Shown: in pieces, positions 15,991 to 24,391 of the stretch | Position numbering within the stretch: position 1 is the first letter of the stretch | Layout of the letters: each line of letters opens with the position of its first letter | Origin: Dysgonomonas sp. Marseille-P4677 | GTDB lineage: Bacteria > Bacteroidota > Bacteroidia > Bacteroidales > Dysgonomonadaceae | Length of the DNA stretch: 36,318 nt | Assembly (NCBI RefSeq): GCF_016652235.1 | Contig: NZ_JAEPKU010000031.1 | Location: 1-36,318 of the forward strand | Direction of reading: 5' to 3' | The notes under the pieces: model-generated | The model's database searches: none | Told to the model about the DNA's origin: nothing | What the model saw: only the letters and a program-made list of their open reading frames with translations | Translations under genes and position numbers: made by a program

Positions 15991-16746
15991 CTATAAGTTC
16001 TTAAAAAAGAATACAATAAAAGCCCAAAATGTGCCTATCCAAACACAAATGTATGATACTATAAGGCCAATTAAAAAGCTAATATATACTTGTGTCGGAG
16101 TATGTCGTTGAAGTATCAGACGAGATACACCTAAACATCCTGCTAAGATAAACAAAATGATGAACAAAATGAATGGATTCAGCCCTTTAACATTGTAACA
16201 AACTGACAAAGTGCAACCGATGAGTGCACCCATTGCCATCATTTGCATGCTTATCTTCCAATATTTAGTAGTAATAGCCCCTATGACGATTAAAACGATG
16301 GGTGTTGCCAATATTCCTATAAACCATGTATATAGGTTGGCCGAAACAAAATAGTAAAGAAGGAGGCTGTACGAGCAAAAGGCAAGAAGGTAGGGTATGA
16401 ACCAATCAATCTTACGAGTAGGATCGTAGTTGTTTACTAATCCGGACTTATTTAAAAAGTATATGCTGCTTGCAGGAACAACACATGTGAGAAATACCAC
16501 AGGTAGCATGAACCTGATAAATTGTCCTGAGAATATAATGTTGAAATCGGTATATAGGAAAAGTAAAGCTACACCATATATTCCCATGAATAATGGATGG
16601 AAGATTGTAGATATGATATTTGCCAGAAGAGGTTCCTTTGTTTGAGGAGGTGTATATAGAAATTGTGATTTTTCTGAATTGTGGTCACTTCCCATATTGG
16701 ATAGGTTATTTCCTGAATCGAGCGCTTCGTCTATTTCTTCTATCAT
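15991..16746 (-). CDS. PAP2-superfamily-like integral membrane protein with degraded active site
   Basis: The 251-residue protein has a hydrophilic N-terminal tail (about 1-40), then roughly six to seven membrane segments. The C-terminal half resembles PAP2 lipid phosphatases: SRLILQRHTPTQV matches motif 3 (SRxxxxxH, His present). RKIDWFIPY may correspond to motif 1. At motif 2, where PSGH or xSxH is expected, the sequence reads KISMQMMAMG, with Gln where His normally stands. If the alignment is right, one key histidine is missing and activity is doubtful. The start codon overlaps the rpoN stop by four bases (ATGA), implying translational coupling with sigma-54. No specific function can be assigned. 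Confidence 0.7.
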   Translation of the reverse strand: MIEEIDEALDSGNNLSNMGSDHNSEKSQFLYTPPQTKEPLLANIISTIFHPLFMGIYGVALLFLYTDFNIIFSGQFIRFMLPVVFLTCVVPASSIYFLNKSGLVNNYDPTRKIDWFIPYLLAFCSYSLLLYYFVSANLYTWFIGILATPIVLIVIGAITTKYWKISMQMMAMGALIGCTLSVCYNVKGLNPFILFIILFILAGCLGVSRLILQRHTPTQVYISFLIGLIVSYICVWIGTFWAFIVFFFKNL

Positions 16747-18203
16747 ATTTCTTTTCTTAATCTGGCAACAGGAAGATTCATCTGTTCCCTATATTTAGCC
16801 ACTGTTCGGCGAGCTATTATATAGCCTTTTTCTTTCAATATTTCCGAAAGCTTATCATCGGTGAGAGGTCTCTTTTTATCTTCGTTCTCTATGCATTCTT
16901 TTAATATAGCTTTTACTTCACGGGAGGATATCTCTTCGCCGGTATCAGTTTGCATAGATTCGGAGAAAAAGTACTTAAGTGGATATATACCAAAATTAGT
17001 CTGTACATATTTACTATTGCTTACACGTGAAATGGTTGATATATCATAGCCGGTTCTTTGGGCAACATCTTTTAATATCATTGGTTTTAGCTGAGCTTCA
17101 TCTCCAGTGAAAAAAAAGTCGTATTGCATATCCATGATGGCTTGCATCGTGCGTTGTAATGTATCTTGGCGTTGTTTGATAGCATCGATAAACCAACGAG
17201 CCGAATCGAGCTTTTGTTTTACAAATAGTACAGCGTTCTTTTTATCGGTCGACATGCTTTCTTTATTGTCGGCATAACCTCTCAATAAGTTGGAGTATTC
17301 ATGACTTACCCTTAAGTCGGGAATATTGCGATTGTTCATGCTGAGGATAAGTTCTCCATTGTATGTTTCTACGATGAAATCAGGAACAATGGTACTAAGG
17401 GTAATAGTCATAGAATCTCCCCAATTATTACCGGGTTTTGGATTCAATGTGGTTATATCTTGTATTGCTCCTTTTAGATGGTCCTCGTCTGTACCCAGCT
17501 GCCTTATAATCTTATCGTAATGTCTTTTTGAGAATTCTTCGAAGTGATCAGTTATGATCTTAATGGCAAGGTTGGTGTAATCAGATTTTTCTTTCCTTTC
17601 CAATTGTAATAACAAGCATTCTTGTAAATTGCGTGCCGCTATTCCAGCCGGTTCAAAGTCCTGAATTACATGTAGAATATTTTCTAGTTGTAATACTGAT
17701 ACATCGATGTTTTGTTGAAAAATAAGATCATCGGATATAGCAGATAAGGAACGATCTAAATATCCGTTTTCATCGATATTGCCGATTATGTATTCTGCAA
17801 TTTTCTCATCCTTTTCATTTAGTTCACATTCACCTAGTTGTTCTATTAGATATTCATGGAGAGAGGAGGCTACCGAGAAAGGAATTTCTTCATGCTTTCC
17901 TGTGTTTTGCCTGTTATTGTCGCGAAGTTGATAATCGGGGATTTCTTCCTCATTTAGGTAATCGCCCAGTGTTATCTCCTCCTGAGTGATAGTTACGTCA
18001 TCTTCGGAAGAAAAATCATCTTCGTATTCCGATGTACCATCAGTCGCTTCGAGTCCCTCTTCTAAGGCTGGATTGTCTTCTAGTTCCTGCTTAATACGTT
18101 CTTCTAATTCAATAACAGGCAACTCGGTTAATTTAATAACCTGCATTTGAAGAGGAGAGAGCTTCTGTTGTTGTTTGAGTTGTAACTGTTGCTTCAGAGC
18201 CAT
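16743..18203 (-). CDS. rpoN: RNA polymerase sigma-54 factor
   Basis: The 486-residue protein has all parts of sigma-54. Region I is Gln/Leu-rich (LKQQQKLSPLQMQVIKL; activator-interacting) and continues to about residue 50. A strongly acidic region II spans about 55-90. The core-binding and DNA-binding regions follow, and the RpoN box ARRTVAKYRE at 464-473 recognises the -24 element. The C-terminal end MNLPVARLRKEI is short. Sigma-54 needs AAA+ enhancer-binding activators; none is encoded in this window. Its stop overlaps the start of the PAP2-like gene. A TATCTTTG element (18229-18236 complement) lies just upstream. Confidence 0.96.
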   Translation of the reverse strand: MALKQQLQLKQQQKLSPLQMQVIKLTELPVIELEERIKQELEDNPALEEGLEATDGTSEYEDDFSSEDDVTITQEEITLGDYLNEEEIPDYQLRDNNRQNTGKHEEIPFSVASSLHEYLIEQLGECELNEKDEKIAEYIIGNIDENGYLDRSLSAISDDLIFQQNIDVSVLQLENILHVIQDFEPAGIAARNLQECLLLQLERKEKSDYTNLAIKIITDHFEEFSKRHYDKIIRQLGTDEDHLKGAIQDITTLNPKPGNNWGDSMTITLSTIVPDFIVETYNGELILSMNNRNIPDLRVSHEYSNLLRGYADNKESMSTDKKNAVLFVKQKLDSARWFIDAIKQRQDTLQRTMQAIMDMQYDFFFTGDEAQLKPMILKDVAQRTGYDISTISRVSNSKYVQTNFGIYPLKYFFSESMQTDTGEEISSREVKAILKECIENEDKKRPLTDDKLSEILKEKGYIIARRTVAKYREQMNLPVARLRKEI

Positions 18204-18228
18204 AGAATCCGAATATATTCTGTTGAGA

Positions 18229-18236
18229 CAAAGATA
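18229..18236 (-). promoter_or_regulatory. Promoter -7 element (TATCTTTG) for the rpoN operon
   Basis: An exact TAnnTTTG match on the minus strand lies about 26 bases before the rpoN start codon. No well-spaced -33 TTG is visible. Confidence 0.5.
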
Positions 18237-18259
18237 ATAATAAAAACAATATTTTTATC

Positions 18260-18763
18260 CTAAGGTTCACTGTAGGATTTAACTACCTCCAATAGTATTT
18301 TCCATTTCTCGATTTTTTCACTTAGTTTCATTGTCGCATTTGCCGGACTGGGAGATGGTAATGTGATAAATGTTCTGTTTTCATCGAATCCTACATACCT
18401 TCTATAAAACTCTTCGGCTTTCTTACTCGTGAAAAATATATGTTTTATTTGGGGGTGTTTTTTATAGAATTTCTCAAAGTTATTCGGTTTTTCATTTCTT
18501 ATATTGGTATCAAGACTTCCTTTTCCTTCACATGATTCCAATACATCCCAAATCGCAATGTTGTTTTCTATAAGTAAAGCGTTCTTTTCTTTATAATCTT
18601 CTGGAAGAGGTTTCTGGAAAAGAGTAAATATTATTTTCCAAAATTGATTGCTCTTATGTCCATAACGTTCTTTTTTTCGCAAAGACTCTTCACTGGGCAT
18701 TGTTCCAAGAATCAATATGCGAGATTTTTTATTAACTATTGGTTCAAAAGCAATCTTTCTCAT
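18260..18763 (-). CDS. Mug-like uracil/hypoxanthine DNA glycosylase (DNA-deoxyinosine glycosylase family)
   Basis: The 167-residue protein belongs to the uracil-DNA glycosylase superfamily, in the branch annotated as DNA-deoxyinosine glycosylase. The catalytic-loop motif ILGTMPSEESL (residues 18-28) is followed by HKSNQFWKI (36-44). The DNA-intercalation motif LPSPSPANA (135-143) is the family hallmark; the usual residue before the second SP is Thr or Ser. It lacks the Asp/Asn of classical Ung, as expected for this branch. It would remove deaminated adenine (hypoxanthine) or uracil from DNA. It follows the POT transporter gene by only four bases and is probably co-transcribed with it, although the functions appear unrelated. 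Confidence 0.85.
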   Translation of the reverse strand: MRKIAFEPIVNKKSRILILGTMPSEESLRKKERYGHKSNQFWKIIFTLFQKPLPEDYKEKNALLIENNIAIWDVLESCEGKGSLDTNIRNEKPNNFEKFYKKHPQIKHIFFTSKKAEEFYRRYVGFDENRTFITLPSPSPANATMKLSEKIEKWKILLEVVKSYSEP

Positions 18764-18767
18764 AATC

Positions 18768-20546
18768 TTATTTTATTCCGTGCATCATTTTCATCAAGCG
18801 CTTCGAAAGGAAGAATAGTATAACTGATGCAGCTCCGGCCATAAATACAAAAAGCATAAAGAATTCATACAAATTCGAAATTCTGTATCCGATGAATGTT
18901 TTGGGATTTTCTATTTGTTGTTGTTCCATGCTACGTTGTATCCCTGCTTTCACCGCTTTATCTTCTATTTTGTAAAAAGTGATAATATCGAAAGGGATAA
19001 CCTTTTTATCGCCTTTATCTATGATTTCTTTTTCAAACTCTTCAGGTAATAGTACTAATGAATTCTCTTTTTCTACAGATTGAACTGTGGCTAATTCTAT
19101 CAATGGTTCAGGATAATAGCTGCTTAGCGTTCCTGCAAATTTATTAGCCGCAGCAGAACTTAAATACCATACGGCCATCAACAAAGACGCAAACCGTATA
19201 GGAGCAAGCTTATTTACCATTGATAGGCCGATAGGAGATAAGCAAAGCTCACCAAACGTATGTATTGTATAAAGGCTTATTAACCAGAGCATACTTACTT
19301 TTATTCCAGGAGCCAGCCCTTTTACTCCAAATGCTATGACTAAGTAGCCGATGGCTAATAGGAATAATCCAATCGACTGCTTATAGGGGGATGCCGGTTC
19401 TTTTCCCCTTTTACTTAGTTTGGCCCAAATGGCAACGAATATGGGGGCAAATATAATAATAGCTACAGCATTAACTGACTGAAAATAGGAAGTAGGGATT
19501 GTCCAATTGAATAATTCAAGATGCCTGTCCGTCTGTTCTTCGGCAAAATATGTAAGGGATGCACCTGCTTGCTCGAATGCCGACCAAAAGAATATGACAA
19601 AGAAAGCTATTATGTATATAACCCAAATACGGGAGCGTTCTACTTTAGTGAGCGAAGGATCGGAAATAATATAACCGGGAGCAGATATGGCAAGTGAAAA
19701 TATCAAAGAGCCGATCAAATCGGTATTTAATTCAAAATAAAGAAGTAAAAATAACAGTATCCACGCCAATCCCCATATAATAGCAATTTTAAGATTAAAC
19801 TTCTCTTCTATGGCTGGTGATTCTTTCTCTTCTGATAATTTTTTCTCGGTTTCGCTTCTTTTCGTGTCTTTGCTGTTTGGGATTATACCGATTGGATCGC
19901 CTGACGGAGTTTGTAAATATTTGTCTTTACATAAAGAGAAAATAATTACACCAAGTAACATTCCAATACATGCGGCGAGGAATCCCCACTTGAAATCGGC
20001 AGGATGTCCTGTATCGCCAAGAACACCGCAAATAATAGGTGCAATAAAAGATCCGGTATTTACTCCCATGTAAAAGATTGTATAGGCCGAGTCCTTTCGT
20101 TTATCTTCAGGCTTGTACAATTGTCCGACCATAGTTGATATATTCGGCTTGAAAAAGCCATTCCCAAAAATAAGGAATCCCAGGCCAGAAAACATTAATA
20201 TAGTTGCTAACTCTGCATTTTCGAAAAAAGAACCGGAAAGAAACATCAAAAATTGCCCTACGGCCATCAATAATGCACCCACAATAATGGAACGACGATT
20301 GCCCCAATAACGATCGGCTATATATCCACCTATTAGAGGGGTTAAATATACCAAGCCTGTATAACTGCCATAGATTTGTGAACTATAAGCCTTATCAAAA
20401 AGCAGAGCTTTTGTCATATAAAGAACAAATAATGCTCTCATTCCATAATAGCTGAACCGTTCCCACATCTCGGTGACGAAAAGTAAGTATATGCCTTTAG
20501 GGTGTCCTTTTGTAGGTGTATTTTCGATTTTTGGAGTCATCGACAT
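18768..20546 (-). CDS. Proton-dependent oligopeptide transporter (POT/PTR2 family)
   Basis: The 592-residue protein is a major facilitator of the POT family, which imports di- and tripeptides with protons. The ExxERF proton-coupling motif is at TEMWERFSYYG (residues 25-35). The PTR2 signature region GGYIADRYWGNR (73-84) and a second, GMRALFVLYMTKAL, are intact. A hydrophilic insert of about 35 residues around 215-255 (rich in Lys/Glu) and another of about 85 residues near 455-550 extend it well beyond the usual 450-500 residues. Both inserts lie between predicted helices, so they look like genuine loops and not frame errors. The next gene upstream is a second MFS transporter. Confidence 0.9.
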   Translation of the reverse strand: MSMTPKIENTPTKGHPKGIYLLFVTEMWERFSYYGMRALFVLYMTKALLFDKAYSSQIYGSYTGLVYLTPLIGGYIADRYWGNRRSIIVGALLMAVGQFLMFLSGSFFENAELATILMFSGLGFLIFGNGFFKPNISTMVGQLYKPEDKRKDSAYTIFYMGVNTGSFIAPIICGVLGDTGHPADFKWGFLAACIGMLLGVIIFSLCKDKYLQTPSGDPIGIIPNSKDTKRSETEKKLSEEKESPAIEEKFNLKIAIIWGLAWILLFLLLYFELNTDLIGSLIFSLAISAPGYIISDPSLTKVERSRIWVIYIIAFFVIFFWSAFEQAGASLTYFAEEQTDRHLELFNWTIPTSYFQSVNAVAIIIFAPIFVAIWAKLSKRGKEPASPYKQSIGLFLLAIGYLVIAFGVKGLAPGIKVSMLWLISLYTIHTFGELCLSPIGLSMVNKLAPIRFASLLMAVWYLSSAAANKFAGTLSSYYPEPLIELATVQSVEKENSLVLLPEEFEKEIIDKGDKKVIPFDIITFYKIEDKAVKAGIQRSMEQQQIENPKTFIGYRISNLYEFFMLFVFMAGAASVILFFLSKRLMKMMHGIK

Positions 20547-20566
20547 AAAGCTGTTATATATGAAAA

Positions 20567-20592
20567 ATCCGGTTTGTTAGGACCGGATCTTT
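20567..20592 (-). terminator. Terminator between the two MFS transporter genes
   Basis: A stem ATCCGGT (20567-20573) / ACCGGAT (20582-20588) is extended outward by A-T and G-T pairs. On the minus strand it is followed by a T-run. It lies 9 bases downstream of the upstream MFS stop codon. Confidence 0.65.
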
Positions 20593-20596
20593 GATT

Positions 20597-21964
20597 TTAT
20601 TTTTGGATGTTTGGTTTTTCCAGTCCGTAACCTTTTTTCTTGTCTTCGCGTTTTAATATCATTGCAACAAAGAGAGCAAGTATGCCGAAACAGGTGAAGA
20701 TTATCATGGGTAACTGAAAATCATAAAGAGTCGCTCCCTCTGCACTCTTACCAATTATACAATATTTGTTCAATACCCATCCTATTAATAACGGAACGCC
20801 TCCCAAACCAATGTTTTGCACCCAAAATATAAGGCCATAGGCTGTTCCTAACTGATTCTGAGGTATTATTTTTGGTACTGAAGGCCACATAGCAGACGGA
20901 ACGAGTGAAAATGCGATTCCTAAAAATACCATTAGTATTGTTGCAAACCACCATATATTCAGTAAGGGCAATGAGAAGAAGAAGTGTACTACTGTCAGTA
21001 GTAATGCACCTATCATCATCAAGGTTACGCCTTTGCCTAATTTGTCAAATATGCCTCCAAAGAGAGGAGTTAAAAATATAGCCCCGATAGGAAGCATTGC
21101 TGGTATAGAACCTGCAAACTCAGGCTCTACATTATATTTATTGGTCATTAAAGGAACTGCGTATTTCAAGAAGGGATATACAGCAGAATAGAATAATACA
21201 CACATGAAAGCTAATAGCCAGAATCCTTTATTCTTTATAACGAGTAGAATGTTTTTAGCGTTAAATGCTTCTTCATCCGATTCTTCTTGATCTGTTTCGT
21301 CTAATGATTTTTCAAGTTTTTTGTCCATTACACAAAATACTAGATAGCTAATTAGGCCAATACTTAATCCGACAAGCCCTAATAAAATCGGAGTCGAAAG
21401 ACTGTTGAAATGTTTCGCTAACGGCAAGGCCGCTGATAGGGCTAAAGCTGTACCTATACGCGCAACAGCAACCTGCAACCCCATGGCCAGAGCCACTTCG
21501 TGACCTTTGAACCAGCGTGCAATAGTTTTTGTGACGGTAATACCTGCCATTTCCAACCCCATTGCAAAAATTGCATAACCAATGCAAGCCACTAATAATT
21601 GTGTCTTCAATCCCAATGTGGTTCCTATAAATTGGTCTGGATTGGCTACAGCATAATATTTTATAAAACAACCGATAAGCATTGTTGCACACGAAAGGAC
21701 TCCTGTCATCCGCACTCCTATCTTATCCAATACTACTCCTCCAATAATAAGCATGAAAAAGAATACATTTATCCACATGTAGGAAAAATTGAAAATTCCA
21801 AAGTCGCTGGCGGTCCAGTTAAATTCTTTTCCTAGTTCTTCCATCAACGGAGCCATCACATCTGTAATGAAATAGGCGCAGAACATAGTGAATGCAACTA
21901 GTGCCAATACAGTCCATCTGGCAACCTTAGAGTCGCTTAGTTTTTGCCTTAATATTTCGGTCAT
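20597..21964 (-). CDS. MFS transporter of unknown substrate (possible peptide/nutrient permease)
   Basis: The 455-residue protein has 12 hydrophobic segments in two halves, separated by a charged loop at about 215-245 (KKLEKSLDETDQEESDEE). The N-terminal part includes GGVVLDKIGVRMTG, an MFS motif A variant (GxxxDxxGxR). A second copy, GGIFDKLGKG, occurs in the C-terminal half. Its closest-looking relatives are bacterial homologues of the lysosomal MFSD1 group, which in animals exports dipeptides. That resemblance and its position next to the POT peptide transporter suggest a peptide-related substrate; this is inference only. A terminator separates it from the POT gene. Only a weak TACTTTTG element is seen upstream. 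Confidence 0.82.
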   Translation of the reverse strand: MTEILRQKLSDSKVARWTVLALVAFTMFCAYFITDVMAPLMEELGKEFNWTASDFGIFNFSYMWINVFFFMLIIGGVVLDKIGVRMTGVLSCATMLIGCFIKYYAVANPDQFIGTTLGLKTQLLVACIGYAIFAMGLEMAGITVTKTIARWFKGHEVALAMGLQVAVARIGTALALSAALPLAKHFNSLSTPILLGLVGLSIGLISYLVFCVMDKKLEKSLDETDQEESDEEAFNAKNILLVIKNKGFWLLAFMCVLFYSAVYPFLKYAVPLMTNKYNVEPEFAGSIPAMLPIGAIFLTPLFGGIFDKLGKGVTLMMIGALLLTVVHFFFSLPLLNIWWFATILMVFLGIAFSLVPSAMWPSVPKIIPQNQLGTAYGLIFWVQNIGLGGVPLLIGWVLNKYCIIGKSAEGATLYDFQLPMIIFTCFGILALFVAMILKREDKKKGYGLEKPNIQK

Positions 21965-22125
21965 TTTTTATTGATATTTAATGTTAGTTCTAATTTTTGC
22001 AATGCAAAAGTATAGAAAAGAATTAGAAAAGTATAGATGAATGCTTTAAAACATGGAAATGTGATATGCAAAATAAGATTAAAAAATTTTAGATTCATTT
22101 CGTCACTAATTATTTCTATTAGATG

Positions 22126-22133
22126 TATCTTTG
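22126..22133 (+). promoter_or_regulatory. Promoter -7 element (TATCTTTG) for coaBC
   Basis: An exact match to the TAnnTTTG element lies 17 bases before the coaBC start codon, implying a very short leader. No TTG lies at the expected -33 position. Confidence 0.5.
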
Positions 22134-22150
22134 TTTAAAATACAATAATT

Positions 22151-23344
22151 ATGACTCTGAAAAATAAACATATCGTATTGGGTATTAGCGGCAGTATAGC
22201 AGCATATAAAGCAGCATCACTGGCTCGTTTATTGATTAAAGCAGGTGCTGAAGTCCAAATCGTAATTACACCATCGGGGAAAGAATTTATAACTCCGGTT
22301 ACTTTATCTACTTTGACTGGTAAGCCTGTAGTAAGTGAGTTTTTTACTGCTAATGATGGTACATGGCATAGTCATGTGGATTTAGGCCAATGGGCAGACC
22401 TCATGCTTATTGCACCGGCTACAGCTTCTACTCTTGGTAAAATGGCAAATGGTATTGCCGATAATATGCTTATAACGACCTATATGTCGATGAAAGCGCC
22501 AGTAATCGTCGCTCCTGCTATGGACTTAGATATGTTTGCTCATCCTGCTACAACAAAAAATCTTGATATACTACGTTCTTATGGGAATATTATTATAGAG
22601 CCTGCTTCAGGTGAACTAGCGAGCCACCTTATCGGTAAAGGAAGAATGGAAGAGCCGGAAAATATATTAGCTCTTGTTGAAGATTTCTTTAGTAAGCAAT
22701 CAATCCTTTCAAAAAAAAAAATATTGATAACAGCTGGACCGACCTATGAAAAGATCGATCCTGTACGCTTTATTGGTAATTATTCATCGGGGAAAATGGG
22801 GTTTTCTCTTGCAGAGGAATGTGCTGTTCGCGGAGCGGAGGTAACATTAGTTGCGGGCCCAGTGTCGTTAAAAGTAAACCATCCGAATATTACGCGTATA
22901 GATGTTGAGTCTGCAGAAGAGATGTATAATGCTTCGATAAAAGTGTTTCCATCGATGGATACGGCTATATTATGTGCAGCAGTTGCAGATTTTCGTCCCG
23001 CGGAGCAATACGAAGAAAAAGTGAAAAGAGGAGGAGATATACTTAATATTTCGCTTGTGCCCAATAAGGACATTGCAGCATCATTGGGTAAAATGAAAAA
23101 AGCGAATCAACTTCTTGTTGGTTTTGCTTTGGAAACGAATGATGAGGAATCAAATGCCTTAAAGAAGATAGTGAAGAAAAATCTCGATTTTATCGTACTA
23201 AATTCACTGAATGATGCTGGAGCAGGGTTTAAATATGATACAAATAAGATTGCAATAATAAATAGAAACGGAGAACGAATTGATTTTGCCTTAAAGTCGA
23301 AAAAAGAAGTTGCTTCAGATATAATTGATGAGACATTCAGATGA
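22151..23344 (+). CDS. coaBC: Bifunctional phosphopantothenoylcysteine decarboxylase/phosphopantothenate-cysteine ligase
   Basis: The 397-residue fusion protein carries out two successive steps of coenzyme A synthesis. The N-terminal HFCD flavoprotein domain (about 1-180) has GSIAAYKA, the catalytic His near HSHVDL and the PAMDLDMF motif, a variant of PxMNxxM with Asp for Asn. The C-terminal CoaB domain (about 190-397) opens with ITAGPTYEKIDPVRFI, followed by GNYSSGKMG, AAVADFRP and KVK. The position that holds the substrate-clamp Cys in E. coli-type CoaC (ACG) here reads ASH in GELASHLIGKGRM. Bacteroidota enzymes often differ here, so activity is still likely. Confidence 0.95.
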   Translation: MTLKNKHIVLGISGSIAAYKAASLARLLIKAGAEVQIVITPSGKEFITPVTLSTLTGKPVVSEFFTANDGTWHSHVDLGQWADLMLIAPATASTLGKMANGIADNMLITTYMSMKAPVIVAPAMDLDMFAHPATTKNLDILRSYGNIIIEPASGELASHLIGKGRMEEPENILALVEDFFSKQSILSKKKILITAGPTYEKIDPVRFIGNYSSGKMGFSLAEECAVRGAEVTLVAGPVSLKVNHPNITRIDVESAEEMYNASIKVFPSMDTAILCAAVADFRPAEQYEEKVKRGGDILNISLVPNKDIAASLGKMKKANQLLVGFALETNDEESNALKKIVKKNLDFIVLNSLNDAGAGFKYDTNKIAIINRNGERIDFALKSKKEVASDIIDETFR

Positions 23345-23366
23345 AATCTCTATAGGTTTACGTTGA

Positions 23367-24293
23367 TTAACCTGTGGGGTAAAGTTTTCCCTGATAAGTT
23401 TCTCTTTCGGCAAACCTTCTTAGAACTTTAGCCGTGAATTCGAAGTTTTTTAAGCCCCAGTCAGGAGCAATAAGTAATTGCTTTGGCGATTGGGATATAA
23501 AACGTTCGATGATGAACTCCGGATTCAACCTTTCTGCGAAATCTATTACTAGATCAATATAGTCATCCACTTCAAACAAGTTGAACCATTGAGGGTTTTC
23601 ACGATGCTGCTTTGCCATCACTGTTCCTTTTATTAGCTGCAATTGATGTAGTTTGATTGTTGTTAATGGTAGTTTTGATACTTCATCAGCATGAGCAAAT
23701 ATTTGCTCTTTACTCTCATGTGGCAATCCTAAAATTAGGTGTGCTCCCGTATAAATTCCTCTTTTTGCTGTTTTATTTATTGCTTCAATACTTTCGGCGT
23801 GAGTGTGTCCCCTGTTTATAAATTCCAGAGTAGAGTCAAGTGTTGATTCCAGTCCATATTCGATAATAAGGAAAGTGCGTTTGTTTAATTCGGCAAAATA
23901 ATCAAGTAATGCATCGGGCATACAGTCAGGGCGTGTCCCAATAATAAGGCCTACGACATCGGGGTAAGCTAATGCTTCTTCATATAGATCGATTAATTTG
24001 TCTATACTATCGTATGTGTTAGTATACGACTGAAAATAGGCAAGATATTTCATTTGAGGGTACTTATGCGAAAAGAAAGCGATTCCGTCTTTTAGTTGGT
24101 CGCTTACAGAACGTTGTTTGCCTCCATAACCGGGGCTGAAGCTTTGATTGTTACAATAAGTACACCCCCCGACAGCTTTTGATCCATCGCGGTTCGGGCA
24201 TGTAAATCCTGCATTTATAGATATCTTTTGAACTTTATAGGGGAAATGTTTAGAGAGGAGTTCTCCGAATTCTTTATAATATTTATTTTCCAT
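23367..24293 (-). CDS. Radical SAM protein, YhcC/TIGR01212 family
   Basis: The 308-residue protein has an iron-sulfur cysteine motif near the N-terminus: Cys32, then Cys44 and Cys47 (CPNRDGSKAVGGCTYC). This CX11CX2C spacing differs from the canonical CX3CX2C and is characteristic of this family and of related Elp3-like enzymes. GGCTYCNNQSFSPG and LILGLPHES match the SAM-binding regions. The substrate of the family is not established as far as I know. The protein is soluble. It is an independent transcription unit by appearance: coaBC converges on it, with a 22-base gap. A TAACTTTG element (24316-24323 complement) lies upstream. Confidence 0.85.
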   Translation of the reverse strand: MENKYYKEFGELLSKHFPYKVQKISINAGFTCPNRDGSKAVGGCTYCNNQSFSPGYGGKQRSVSDQLKDGIAFFSHKYPQMKYLAYFQSYTNTYDSIDKLIDLYEEALAYPDVVGLIIGTRPDCMPDALLDYFAELNKRTFLIIEYGLESTLDSTLEFINRGHTHAESIEAINKTAKRGIYTGAHLILGLPHESKEQIFAHADEVSKLPLTTIKLHQLQLIKGTVMAKQHRENPQWFNLFEVDDYIDLVIDFAERLNPEFIIERFISQSPKQLLIAPDWGLKNFEFTAKVLRRFAERETYQGKLYPTG

Positions 24294-24315
24294 CAGGTTG
24301 TTTTCCTTTTGGACG

Positions 24316-24323
24316 CAAAGTTA
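24316..24323 (-). promoter_or_regulatory. Promoter -7 element (TAACTTTG) for the radical SAM gene
   Basis: The complement matches TAnnTTTG about 23 bases before the start codon. Spacing to any TTG is not ideal. Confidence 0.4.
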
Positions 24324-24391
24324 GTGATAAGACAATTAATATTACTTTAATGTCTCCAATTTAATAATCTTTAAGCAGAACCTACATTGCA

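Noticed and set aside
21348-21835. Open frames inside the MFS transporter gene (both strands)
   Set aside because: They are shadows of the 455-residue MFS frame, with no start signal or family match.
23353-23373. Short inverted repeat AGGTT/AACCT between coaBC and the radical SAM gene
   Set aside because: The 5-bp stem is too weak, with no T-run after it, to call a terminator.
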